Of a stretch of 8,252 bases of DNA, positions 1-6,924 are shown piece by piece. The DNA lies in assembly GCA_017998755.1 (NCBI GenBank), contig JAGOCL010000101.1:1-8252 (forward strand), in the 5' to 3' direction. A program made the position numbers and the translations under genes. This DNA is from Spirochaetota bacterium. Lineage in GTDB: Bacteria; Spirochaetota; GWE2-31-10; MWDO01. Position 1 is the first letter of the stretch. Every line of letters begins with the position of its first letter. The notes beneath the pieces were generated by a model. It saw only the letters and a program-made list of their open reading frames with translations. It searched no databases and was not told the origin of the DNA.

Positions 1-558
1 GGCGTCTTCGCCTTTCGCGCCGTAGTTATAACTCAGTATACCTTTCTTCGAATCGTCCTTGCTCAATACGACCGCGCCGGCTCCGTCCCCGAATATACAA
101 CAGGTCGTCCTATCCTTCCAATTTAAAATTCTGGAGTAAACGTCGCTTCCAATAATAAGGCAGTTTTTATAAAACCCCGAACTAAGAAATCCCGCGGCTG
201 TAATTAATGCGTAAGCAAAACTCGAACAAACTGAGTTTATATCAAAAGCCGGAATGTTGTCGCAACCGAGTTTATGCTGTATAATAGGAGCGACCGCCGG
301 CAAAGTATAGTCGGGGGTAGAAGTTCCTACTATTAATATCTCAATATCCTGAGGTTTCAGGCCGGCGGCTTCGAGAGCTCTTTTGGCGGCGTTTACCGCA
401 AGATCGCTGTTAGTCTCGTCTTTACGGGCAATCCTTCTCTCGCTTATCCCCGTTCTCTCTCTGATCCACGCGTCCGTCGTATCTACAATTTTCTCAAGAT
501 CAAAATTCGTCATTATCTTCTCGGGTAAGTAACTACCCGTTCCTATTATCTTAAACAT
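1..558 (-). CDS. fabH: 3-oxoacyl-[acyl-carrier-protein] synthase III (KAS III), N-terminal part, cut by window start
   Basis: The enzyme condenses an acyl-CoA primer, usually acetyl-CoA, with malonyl-ACP to start type II fatty acid synthesis in the cytoplasm. The visible 186 residues begin MFKIIGTGSYLPEK and match the family from the first residue. The region DAWIRERTGI holds the CoA-contacting Trp31 and Arg35, equivalent to E. coli Trp32 and Arg36. The catalytic cysteine is Cys111 in DINSVCSSFAYAL, and the FGDGAGAVVL glycine loop lies at residues 156-165. The catalytic His and Asn, and about 140 residues by family length, lie beyond the window. The ATG at 558-556 is preceded by a modest GGG Shine-Dalgarno six bases away and by a strong promoter. 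The residue after the active Cys is Ser, where many FabH proteins have Ala, Ser or Gly, so primer preference cannot be read from this part. The identification is firm. Confidence 0.95.
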   Translation of the reverse strand, partial: MFKIIGTGSYLPEKIMTNFDLEKIVDTTDAWIRERTGISERRIARKDETNSDLAVNAAKRALEAAGLKPQDIEILIVGTSTPDYTLPAVAPIIQHKLGCDNIPAFDINSVCSSFAYALITAAGFLSSGFYKNCLIIGSDVYSRILNWKDRTTCCIFGDGAGAVVLSKDDSKKGILSYNYGAKGEDA

Positions 559-603
559 ACGTATCCCGCTTAAATTGATTACAGTCTAAATTCATTTATA
601 TAA

Positions 604-632
604 AATATATAAAAAAATATCAATTATGTCAA
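604..632 (-). promoter_or_regulatory. Sigma-70-type promoter for fabH
   Basis: Reading the minus strand, a perfect -35 hexamer TTGACA (632-627) is followed after exactly 17 bases by TATATT (609-604), five of six matches to the -10 consensus. Transcription would start near 597, giving a leader of about 40 bases before the fabH ATG at 558. No FapR- or FabR-like operator was recognised in the leader. Function is inferred from sequence only. Confidence 0.7.
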
Positions 633-720
633 TCAACAAAGCAAAAGTTTTGGCAAATAGAACGATTTCCTTTTTTAAGTAGATTTTATTTTTTTGAATA
701 GTAAAATTTGTAATTTATTA

Positions 721-749
721 TAGACATAAAAAAAATCCTTTGTTATAAT
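721..749 (+). promoter_or_regulatory. Extended -10 promoter for the HEAT-like gene
   Basis: TAGACA (721-726, five of six matches to TTGACA) is followed by a 17-base spacer and a perfect TATAAT (744-749). A TG dinucleotide at 741-742 makes an extended -10. Transcription would start near 756, leaving a leader of about 20 bases before the ATG at 777. It lies back to back with the fabH promoter, with about 90 bases between the two -35 elements. Confidence 0.7.
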
Positions 750-776
750 AGAAAATATCAATGGGGATTGGTTATA

Positions 777-2117
777 ATGAAGGTTATTAGAAACGTTACT
801 CTTTTTTTTGCCGTAATATTAATTTTTTCGGCTTTCTTTATCAATATTATCATAGCCAACGCTGTGGAGAAACCTGATTATCTCATATTAGATAAACTCG
901 AATATATAACTTTCGACGAGAAATACGTCGAAGACGACGTTCTTCTTTATTTAAAGAAATTTCTCGGATCTTCGAATTCAAACAATTATTTAAAAGCCGT
1001 AGGTAATATTAACCCCGTATATCAATTTTACGGATTTTGCGGACTGATGAGAGTCAATTCAAAAACGGCAGTATCGGTATTTAAAAATATGGTTCTTAAC
1101 GAAACTCCCGTTAAATTTAAAAAATCCGAGAAGATAACCTATTCTACGATGGATAAAACTATAATCGAACTTCTAACCGTTTCGCCTTCGTGGCTTATCG
1201 GGACGACTAACGAAGCGTTTTATAAAGAAACTGAGGACTACGTATATTCAGCTTATAATAAAGCCAAAGATAGAAACGATTCCGACTACAAAGCGGCTAT
1301 CTTAAAATTGTCGTCTTCGTATTATAAAAGCGTTATCGCTAAAATTCATTCTGAGATAGACGTGGACGAAGATTTTGCGAAGAAATCTTTAGAAAACAAA
1401 ATTGAAATTAGTAAGATTTTATCTACTCTTCCTAAGGATAAAAGAGATAAAGCCGTAACAAAACTACTGAAAGAAACTGACGCGCAATTACTGTCAAACG
1501 CGTTGAAATCGATAAAAGAAGACGATAACGCAAATCTCGGCGAATCTTTACTGAAAATTTTTAATTCTTCTAAGTCGATTGAAATAAAAAATCTGGCGAT
1601 AGAAAAATACGCCCTTCTGCTAAAAAGAGACTCTATAACTGCTATTCAAGGCATAATGCGAAAAGAGAAAAATGAAGCTATTCTATCAGCTTTGTTAACG
1701 CAAGTCGGCAAATACGGCTCAAAAGAAAACAGCTATGAGTTTTTGAAGCTTTTTTTATCTCCGCAATATTCGGACGATATTAAAATCGAATCGCTCAAAG
1801 CCATAGTAGAGATAACTTACGATTCGAGTCCAAACGACACGTTAAAAACTATGCAATTCATAATAAATAACGTTGGGGGGAAACCCGCGAATTTTGCGAT
1901 AAACTTTTATATCGAAAATAAGATTGCGTATAACGCTAATCAAATTTTAAACAGACTTCGAAAATATGAAAACGAAGAAATGAAGACTTTGGCTTTAAAA
2001 TATATAAATAAATTCGCAGTTAAAGATGGAATCGATATTCTTGAGAAGCTCAAAACCGATAACAACGAAACGATACGTCTTGAAGCTACAAAAGTATATG
2101 AAAAGCTTGCAAATTAG
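777..2117 (+). CDS. Exported HEAT-repeat-like alpha-helical protein of unknown function
   Basis: I do not recognise a specific family. The 446-residue product starts with a typical signal peptide: Lys2 and Arg5, a hydrophobic core at about 7-26, and an A-N-A signal-peptidase-like site at 27-29. The mature part is rich in Lys, Glu, Ile and Leu. From about residue 235 it reads as successive amphipathic helix pairs, for example around 270-285, 298-328, 334-366 and 399-446, as in HEAT or armadillo-type scaffolds that bind proteins. No catalytic motif is visible. The ATG at 777 was chosen because GGGG at 763-766 sits ten bases upstream. A TTG at 768 in the same frame would be only one base from that GGGG and merely adds three residues. 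The gene has its own promoter and converges on the nuclease gene, overlapping it by four bases. The signal peptide is well supported; the HEAT assignment is moderate. Confidence 0.75.
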   Translation: MKVIRNVTLFFAVILIFSAFFINIIIANAVEKPDYLILDKLEYITFDEKYVEDDVLLYLKKFLGSSNSNNYLKAVGNINPVYQFYGFCGLMRVNSKTAVSVFKNMVLNETPVKFKKSEKITYSTMDKTIIELLTVSPSWLIGTTNEAFYKETEDYVYSAYNKAKDRNDSDYKAAILKLSSSYYKSVIAKIHSEIDVDEDFAKKSLENKIEISKILSTLPKDKRDKAVTKLLKETDAQLLSNALKSIKEDDNANLGESLLKIFNSSKSIEIKNLAIEKYALLLKRDSITAIQGIMRKEKNEAILSALLTQVGKYGSKENSYEFLKLFLSPQYSDDIKIESLKAIVEITYDSSPNDTLKTMQFIINNVGGKPANFAINFYIENKIAYNANQILNRLRKYENEEMKTLALKYINKFAVKDGIDILEKLKTDNNETIRLEATKVYEKLAN

Positions 2118-3733
2118 TTTTTCTTAGACGCCAAATCCCTGATATTATAATCTATGTTTGAGTTGATCCTCTTCAGAAATTTCTCTACAATTATTTTCTT
2201 GTTGTCAGACTCTGAATATGATTTTTGAACCTCTTCTTTGATCTTATTTGCAAGATTCAAGAAGTATTCGTACTCTTTATCAAGATTATTAGTCTCTTTT
2301 TCGATATTGTGATTTGTTATAGCGAGCGTTTTTTTATCGAAAGAGAAATCGACGACGTCATTAATTCTTGGAGTATATACGTTAAAACCAAGATTATATT
2401 TTATAAAATTTGAAAATTCCGACGTAACGTCGGCGTCGCCGTGAACTAAAAAGACCTCGGGATTGGCCTTCTTATAGTTCGACAGCCAACCGAGAAGTTC
2501 GTCTCTATCTGCGTGAGCGGAAAGCCCGCCTATTGTGTGTATATGAGCTTTGACTTTTATAATCTCGCCAAATATTTTTACCTCTTTCGCCCCTTCGATT
2601 ACCCTTCTGCCCAACGTCTCGGCCGCTTGATACCCGACAAACAAAATATGCGAATTTTCATTCCATATATTATGTTTTAGATGATGAAGAATCCTACCGG
2701 CTTCGCACATACCCGAAGAACTTATTATAATCTTGGGCGTTTCGTCGTAATTAATAGCTATAGACTCCTCTTTAGTCGACGTGAATCTCAAATTATCCAT
2801 TTCGAGCGGATTTTTACCAAGACTCAGATAATTTTTAGCTTCCTCGTCGTAAAGATCTTTATTTCGCGCGTATATCTCGGTAATCTTCTGCGCCATCGGA
2901 CTATCTACATAAACGTTTATTAATGGAAGATTATAATCCTCAAAAATCTTAAACAATCTATATATCATCTCTTGAGTTCTACCTAAAGCGAATGACGGAA
3001 TAATCATAGAGCCGTTCGTTTTTATTACCTGTTCTATTATACCTTTGATCTCAAGATTTGTTTTTTCTCTGCTTTTGTGCAATCTGTTGCCGTAGGTCGA
3101 TTCGATAACTATAATATCGGCTTTATTAGACGTCTCGGGATCATTAATTATCGCCTGTCCGGAATGGCCAAGATCGCCTGTAAAAATTATTTTTTTTGTT
3201 ACGCCGTTCTCTTTAATAAAAAATTCTAAATAGGCGCTCCCCATTATGTGTCCCGACTCTTTAAAAATAACAGACAAATTGTCAAATATCTCTACCTCTT
3301 TTTCGTAGGGTATCGGTTGAAAAAGTTTAATAGTTTCGTCTACTTCTTTTGCAGAATATATCAGTTCGTATTCGGGCAGTCCGTTTCTTTTCCTTTTTTT
3401 ATTCTTCCATTCCAGATCCATCTCTTGTATGTGCGCCGAATCGTATAATAAAATTTCGGTTATCTCTTTAGTGGTATCTGTCAGAAAAATAGGCGCGCAA
3501 TACCCCTCTTTGATCAGTTTCGGAAGAAGACCGGTGTGATCTATATGCGAATGAGTAATAAATACGGCGTCGATTTCAAACGCATTGTATGGAAATTCCT
3601 TATAATTTTTTTCGCGTAATATTTTTGTTTCCTGAAACATCCCGCAATCAATTAATATTCTTTTGTCTCCGGTTTCCAACAAAAAATTACTGCCCGTAAC
3701 GCACCCCGCCGCTCCATAAAAAGTCAGCCGCAT
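2114..3733 (-). CDS. Beta-CASP metallo-beta-lactamase ribonuclease (COG1236 / CPSF73-like)
   Basis: This 539-residue protein is a zinc-dependent hydrolase of the beta-CASP family, whose bacterial members cut or degrade RNA, probably here in cytoplasmic mRNA turnover or processing. All the metallo-beta-lactamase motifs are present: Asp29 in LIDCG, the signature HSHIDH at 61-66, His162 in SGHIMGS and Asp187 in FTGDLGHSG. Beta-CASP features follow: the motif A acidic residue Glu211 in IESTYGNR, SFALGRTQE at 247-255, SSSGMCEAGRILHHLKH at 338-354, and motif C His407 in GGLSAHADR. A C-terminal RMMBL-type segment, VFLVHGDADVTSEF, covers about 427-440. About 75 further residues, charged and probably helical, extend past that region. 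The ATG at 3733 has a GGGGG Shine-Dalgarno (3743-3739) five bases upstream and a candidate promoter behind it. The exact substrate and endo- or exonuclease mode cannot be told from sequence. DNA repair roles are less likely. Confidence 0.9.
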   Translation of the reverse strand: MRLTFYGAAGCVTGSNFLLETGDKRILIDCGMFQETKILREKNYKEFPYNAFEIDAVFITHSHIDHTGLLPKLIKEGYCAPIFLTDTTKEITEILLYDSAHIQEMDLEWKNKKRKRNGLPEYELIYSAKEVDETIKLFQPIPYEKEVEIFDNLSVIFKESGHIMGSAYLEFFIKENGVTKKIIFTGDLGHSGQAIINDPETSNKADIIVIESTYGNRLHKSREKTNLEIKGIIEQVIKTNGSMIIPSFALGRTQEMIYRLFKIFEDYNLPLINVYVDSPMAQKITEIYARNKDLYDEEAKNYLSLGKNPLEMDNLRFTSTKEESIAINYDETPKIIISSSGMCEAGRILHHLKHNIWNENSHILFVGYQAAETLGRRVIEGAKEVKIFGEIIKVKAHIHTIGGLSAHADRDELLGWLSNYKKANPEVFLVHGDADVTSEFSNFIKYNLGFNVYTPRINDVVDFSFDKKTLAITNHNIEKETNNLDKEYEYFLNLANKIKEEVQKSYSESDNKKIIVEKFLKRINSNIDYNIRDLASKKN

Positions 3734-3765
3734 AAATACCCCCGATTAATAAATTCTAAAGTACC

Positions 3766-3793
3766 ATTTTAATATTTTAAAAAAGTATTGCAA
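3766..3793 (-). promoter_or_regulatory. Candidate promoter for the beta-CASP nuclease gene
   Basis: On the minus strand, TTGCAA (3793-3788, four of six matches to the -35 consensus) is followed by 16 bases and TAAAAT (3771-3766, five of six matches to the -10). The start would fall near 3759, with a leader of about 25 bases that includes the GGGGG ribosome-binding site. The -35 is palindromic and may also serve the divergent kelch gene. Confidence 0.5.
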
Positions 3794-3815
3794 CCAAAAT
3801 TTTTATATTTATAAA
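3788..3815 (+). promoter_or_regulatory. Candidate promoter for the kelch-like gene
   Basis: TTGCAA at 3788-3793 is followed by a 16-base spacer and TATAAA at 3810-3815, five of six matches to the -10. The start would be near 3822, leaving about 40 very AT-rich bases before the ATG. The surrounding sequence is almost pure A and T, so chance matches are easy. A second -10-like GATAAT at 3850-3855, just before the ATG, is an alternative. Confidence 0.4.
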
Positions 3816-3862
3816 AATAAAATTTAGTTATATTTTTTTAAATATTTTCGATAATATAAAAT

Positions 3863-4861
3863 ATGACGAAAAACATTATAATATTGATTAGTTTATTTTT
3901 ATCGATAGCTCATATTTTCCCTGCGACGGATTTGCTAGTATTTTCCCCAAGATCAAGCCATTATACTTTTACTCTGAATAACAAAGTATATCTCATCGGC
4001 GGCAATTACGGCGGCAATAGAGACTCTGTTTATTCGCATAACGATATTTGGGCGTCTAGCGATTGCAGAGCTTGGGATCGGTTATCAAAAGATTTTTTAA
4101 CTCCGCATAGAACAGAATTCTCTCTAGCGGTATTTAACAATCGCATATGGATCATCGGCGGGTACTATCTCGAGAACGAACAGTATCTAAGCGATATCTG
4201 GTATTCTGAAGATTGCGTTAACTGGACGCAGGCGGTATATCGATCGAGTTTCAGCGGCAGAATGAAAGCCGGAGCGGTAGTACACAAAGATAAATTGTAC
4301 TTAATCGGAGGAATTGGCGAAGGCGGCAAGCTCTTGACGGACGTATGGAGTTCGACAAATGGTATCGATTGGATACAGATTAGTCATGAGAATCCTTTTC
4401 CTAACGAAAGAACAAATAAAGTTTTCTCGCTTGGGGATAACATAGTATTATTTTCAGAAAAACACGGAGTGTTTATTTCAGCGGACGGTAAAGAATGGAG
4501 TAACGCATCTCAAAACGACCTTGTAATAAATAGACGCGATTTTTCGATAATAAAAAAAGACGACGTCCTCTATTTAACGGGAGGAGAGCTTTTATTCGAA
4601 GATCAATCTTATACCGAATACGCAAACGATATATGGACTTCGGAAGACGGTATTAATTGGACAAAAAAAGGTCCGCGACCGATAATTAATGGCGCCGATC
4701 CGACGTTTTATATGCTAACGCCGGCAAGAAGCGGACACTCGACGGTGTTATTTAAAGATAAAATGTATATTATCGGCGGATTCAACAGATATACCGAAGA
4801 TAAATACTTTAACGACGTTTGGGTATCAAAAAAAGGGGAAATGTGGTTTAAAATCAGATAA
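3863..4861 (+). CDS. Secreted kelch-type six-bladed beta-propeller protein
   Basis: The 332-residue product has a signal peptide (Lys3, hydrophobic 5-19, possible cleavage after Ala21). The rest is six repeats of about 45-60 residues. Each repeat has a beta strand ending in a kelch Gly-Gly (46-47, 99-100, 149-150, 240-241, 305-306) and then a motif of the form [ND]-[DT]-[IV]-W-x-S-x-[DNK]-[GC]-x-x-W, with the second Trp at 71, 121, 170, 212, 266 and 328. Six repeats fit a closed propeller. Blade 4 (about 185-225) is degenerate: it has lost the Gly-Gly and the first Trp but keeps SADGKEW. Such propellers usually bind ligands or proteins; no galactose-oxidase copper site is evident. The ATG at 3863 gives the correct signal peptide, but no Shine-Dalgarno precedes it. 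The gene ends 16 bases from the convergent htrA-like gene. Location (periplasm or outside) and ligand are unknown. Confidence 0.85.
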   Translation: MTKNIIILISLFLSIAHIFPATDLLVFSPRSSHYTFTLNNKVYLIGGNYGGNRDSVYSHNDIWASSDCRAWDRLSKDFLTPHRTEFSLAVFNNRIWIIGGYYLENEQYLSDIWYSEDCVNWTQAVYRSSFSGRMKAGAVVHKDKLYLIGGIGEGGKLLTDVWSSTNGIDWIQISHENPFPNERTNKVFSLGDNIVLFSEKHGVFISADGKEWSNASQNDLVINRRDFSIIKKDDVLYLTGGELLFEDQSYTEYANDIWTSEDGINWTKKGPRPIINGADPTFYMLTPARSGHSTVLFKDKMYIIGGFNRYTEDKYFNDVWVSKKGEMWFKIR

Positions 4862-4877
4862 TTCCGCCATATTAATA

Positions 4878-6074
4878 TTAATTCTGAACAAACTGCCCTT
4901 TATCTATCAATTTTACTTTTGTCGAATACTTTCTGTTATTTCTAATATAATCTACCCCTACGACGTCTCCGGGTTTCTTATTTTTTAGAATATTAGTAAA
5001 ATCCGAGTAATTTGTTACCTTTGTCCCTTCTATTCCTACAATGATATCCCCTCCGATATAAACGATCTGATTACCGTAAATCGCCCTTTCATTTCCGCCT
5101 CGAAGTCCCGCGTTATACGCTTCGCCGTTTCTCGCTATCATCATTATCATCAAGCCGTAGTCGACGTTATACCCAAGCGACCTCGATATCTTAGAGTTTA
5201 CGGGAAGGAACGTAGCGTCTATCCATCCCCGCTTTACATAGCCAAATTTTATCAAGTCAGATATGATATCTTTAGCCGTATCGACCGGGATAGCAAAGCC
5301 AAGTCCTATGCTTCCCCCGGTAGGAGAAATTATCATGGTGTTTATGCCTATCATGCTCCCTTTCGAATCAATTAACGGGCCGCCGGAATTACCGGGATTT
5401 ATCGAGGCGTCTGTCTGTATCGCCCCCTCTATTACGTTGCCGTCTTTAGTTTTAATGGGTCTTCCTACGGCGGATATTATCCCCGAAGTCAAAGTTCTGT
5501 CCAGTCCGAAAGGATTGCCGATCGCGTACACTTTTTGGCCGACTAAAAGATTTTTAGAAGATCCCAAAGGTATCGGGATTAAGTTTTTGGGCGGATTTTT
5601 TATTTTTATAACGGCTAGATCGTTTTCCGGATCTACGCCGATTATGTCCGCCTCGTAAACGTCTTCGTTCTGAGAAAGGGCGACGGTAACTCTGTCGGCG
5701 TTACCGACTACGTGATAATTTGTAACTACGTACCCCTCTTTATCAATAATTGCGCCCGACCCCTGACCTTCGCTTCTTTCAGGATAAACTTCAAAAAAAT
5801 AGTTGATATATTCGGTTTTGTAATAAGTAATATTGACTACGGAAGGGCCGAGTTTCTGATAAATATCTATGGTCTTGACCTCGTCCGCATCAAGAACGTC
5901 GGAATTCTCGCTTTTAGTCTCTACGTCGATTGTTATATCGTCGTTTTGAGTTATTTCTAGATATTTCTCTTTATTTTGAGTTATAAGTTTTTTATCGTTA
6001 AAAATTTGCGCGACTATTGTCAATATCAATAACGCGACTATTGAAGCTCCGATTATTTTAAATATACTTTTCAT
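4878..6074 (-). CDS. Membrane-anchored HtrA/Deg-family serine protease with one PDZ domain
   Basis: The 398-residue protein is a trypsin-like protease and chaperone of the Deg family, acting on misfolded proteins outside the cytoplasmic membrane. An N-terminal hydrophobic segment at about 7-24 lacks a clear cleavage site and probably anchors it. A charged linker follows, then the protease domain. The catalytic triad is complete: His121 in TNYHVV, Asp152 in ENDLAV and Ser230 in NPGNSGGPL. The oxyanion-loop context AIGNPFGLDRTLTSGIIS at 184-201 is typical. One C-terminal PDZ domain spans about 282-388 and includes GDIIVGIEG at 342-350. The single PDZ and anchor resemble DegS or the HtrA proteins of Gram-positives, rather than two-PDZ DegP, so I give no symbol. 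The ATG at 6074 has a weak AAGG Shine-Dalgarno and a promoter-like element upstream. It is divergent from the DUF3108-like gene and convergent with the kelch gene. Confidence 0.93.
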   Translation of the reverse strand: MKSIFKIIGASIVALLILTIVAQIFNDKKLITQNKEKYLEITQNDDITIDVETKSENSDVLDADEVKTIDIYQKLGPSVVNITYYKTEYINYFFEVYPERSEGQGSGAIIDKEGYVVTNYHVVGNADRVTVALSQNEDVYEADIIGVDPENDLAVIKIKNPPKNLIPIPLGSSKNLLVGQKVYAIGNPFGLDRTLTSGIISAVGRPIKTKDGNVIEGAIQTDASINPGNSGGPLIDSKGSMIGINTMIISPTGGSIGLGFAIPVDTAKDIISDLIKFGYVKRGWIDATFLPVNSKISRSLGYNVDYGLMIMMIARNGEAYNAGLRGGNERAIYGNQIVYIGGDIIVGIEGTKVTNYSDFTNILKNKKPGDVVGVDYIRNNRKYSTKVKLIDKGQFVQN

Positions 6075-6107
6075 AAAACAGCCTTAATAATAAATAATAT
6101 TACTTAT

Positions 6108-6135
6108 ATTATAAACAATTCCGTTATAAAAACAA
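6108..6135 (-). promoter_or_regulatory. Candidate promoter for the htrA-like gene
   Basis: On the minus strand a perfect TATAAT lies at 6113-6108, preceded by a 16-base spacer and a weak -35, TTGTTT (6135-6130, three of six matches). The start would be near 6101, giving a leader of about 26 bases. The weak -35 could mean an activator or an alternative factor is used, but no extracytoplasmic-stress sigma motif was recognised. Confidence 0.4.
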
Positions 6136-6188
6136 AATTTAATATACGATTTTTTACAAAAAATACTCTTAAAAAAAATATTAAATAT

Positions 6189-6217
6189 TTGACATTTTAA
6201 CATTTTTCATTTACTCT
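6189..6217 (+). promoter_or_regulatory. Candidate promoter for the DUF3108-like / rubrerythrin / lipase cluster
   Basis: A perfect TTGACA at 6189-6194 is followed, after 17 bases, by TACTCT at 6212-6217, only three of six matches to the -10 but keeping the important first TA and last T. The start would fall near 6224, only about four bases before the ATG at 6228. If real, the transcript would be nearly leaderless, which agrees with the absence of a Shine-Dalgarno there. No PerR-like inverted repeat was recognised. Confidence 0.4.
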
Positions 6218-6227
6218 TTCGCCTATT

Positions 6228-6893
6228 ATGTTGAAAATAAAAATATTACTTACGATTTTACTAATTTCATCTTCTTACCTTTTCCCTGAAAAATTGTCTT
6301 ACTACTGTAGATATACTACCGACAATAAAGTTCTTGATAATCAGCGCATTATAGTCAAAAAAAACAATTATAACGTCGAAATAGACATTTTTCTAAACGA
6401 CGCTCTTACTTACAGCTCCTCGTACGACGCCGAACTTAATCAGGAGAGCGCGATTCATTATAATTCGAAAAATATTCCGGTATTAAACGTTGATTTTGAT
6501 AACAACTCTATGGAAATGAAAGTATCAAATCGAAGAAGTTTTGACATTGAGAAATTTACTCTGGTAAATAATCCTTCAATCTTTTATATATTTCAGGAAA
6601 AATACCCAAAAACAGTCGGCGATAAGATAATAATGTATCTTTATCAAACAGATCAGAATATTATATATCAAATTTACGTTAAAAATCTCGGAATCGAGAC
6701 AATTTCTGTGGACAACCAAACGATAGAGACGATCAAGGTAGAAATGGGGCTTACCGGTTTTCCCGGAATATTGTGGCCTTTTAAATATTGCTACTGGTTT
6801 GACAAAGATACCAATATGTTCGTCAAATATACCGGTACGAATCCAAAATTAAAAATCGATATAATAGAAGTAAACCGGTATATTGTAGAGTAA
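6228..6893 (+). CDS. Exported DUF3108-like protein, function unknown
   Basis: The 221-residue product begins with a signal peptide (Lys3 and Lys5, hydrophobic 6-19, likely cleavage near Pro20-Glu21). The mature part alternates polar and hydrophobic residues, as expected for an all-beta fold. Its ending, with WPFKYCYWFDKDTNMFVKYTG at 183-203, resembles the C-terminal hallmark of DUF3108 proteins: an aromatic strand, WFDKD, and a closing strand. These are periplasmic proteins of unknown role in several Gram-negative groups. The family match is by eye and moderate. No catalytic residues are seen; Cys27 and Cys188 are the only cysteines. The ATG at 6228 is the only start giving a full signal peptide, although no Shine-Dalgarno precedes it. 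Rubrerythrin begins 31 bases downstream, so the two are probably co-transcribed. Confidence 0.7.
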   Translation: MLKIKILLTILLISSSYLFPEKLSYYCRYTTDNKVLDNQRIIVKKNNYNVEIDIFLNDALTYSSSYDAELNQESAIHYNSKNIPVLNVDFDNNSMEMKVSNRRSFDIEKFTLVNNPSIFYIFQEKYPKTVGDKIIMYLYQTDQNIIYQIYVKNLGIETISVDNQTIETIKVEMGLTGFPGILWPFKYCYWFDKDTNMFVKYTGTNPKLKIDIIEVNRYIVE

Positions 6894-6911
6894 CAAAATT
6901 GGACTTTTAAC

Positions 6912-6918
6912 GGAGGAT
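6912..6918 (+). promoter_or_regulatory. Strong ribosome-binding site for rubrerythrin
   Basis: GGAGGAT ends six bases before the ATG at 6925. It is the strongest Shine-Dalgarno in the window, contrasting with none for the gene just upstream. This suggests rubrerythrin is translated at a high rate from the shared message. Confidence 0.85.
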
Positions 6919-6924
6919 CTTTAT

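Noticed and set aside
768..776. Upstream TTG start for the HEAT-like gene
   Set aside because: The GGGG at 763-766 would be one base from this TTG, too close to act as a Shine-Dalgarno, while it is well placed for the ATG at 777, which also gives a cleaner signal peptide.
3863..4861. Reading the kelch-like protein as a galactose oxidase or sialidase enzyme
   Set aside because: The repeats are kelch-like with an Asp-box-like turn, but I see no copper-ligand or sialidase arginine-triad pattern, so an enzymatic call is not supported.
4871..4882. Perfect 12-base palindrome ATTAATATTAAT between the convergent kelch and htrA-like genes, considered as a terminator
   Set aside because: The stem is all A/T with no loop and no adjoining T-run, so it would not make a stable hairpin. 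It is likely chance in AT-rich sequence.
5263..5658. Plus-strand open frame of 131 codons inside the htrA-like gene
   Set aside because: It lies wholly antisense to the protease domain, has no ribosome-binding site and gives a proline-rich sequence typical of a shadow frame.
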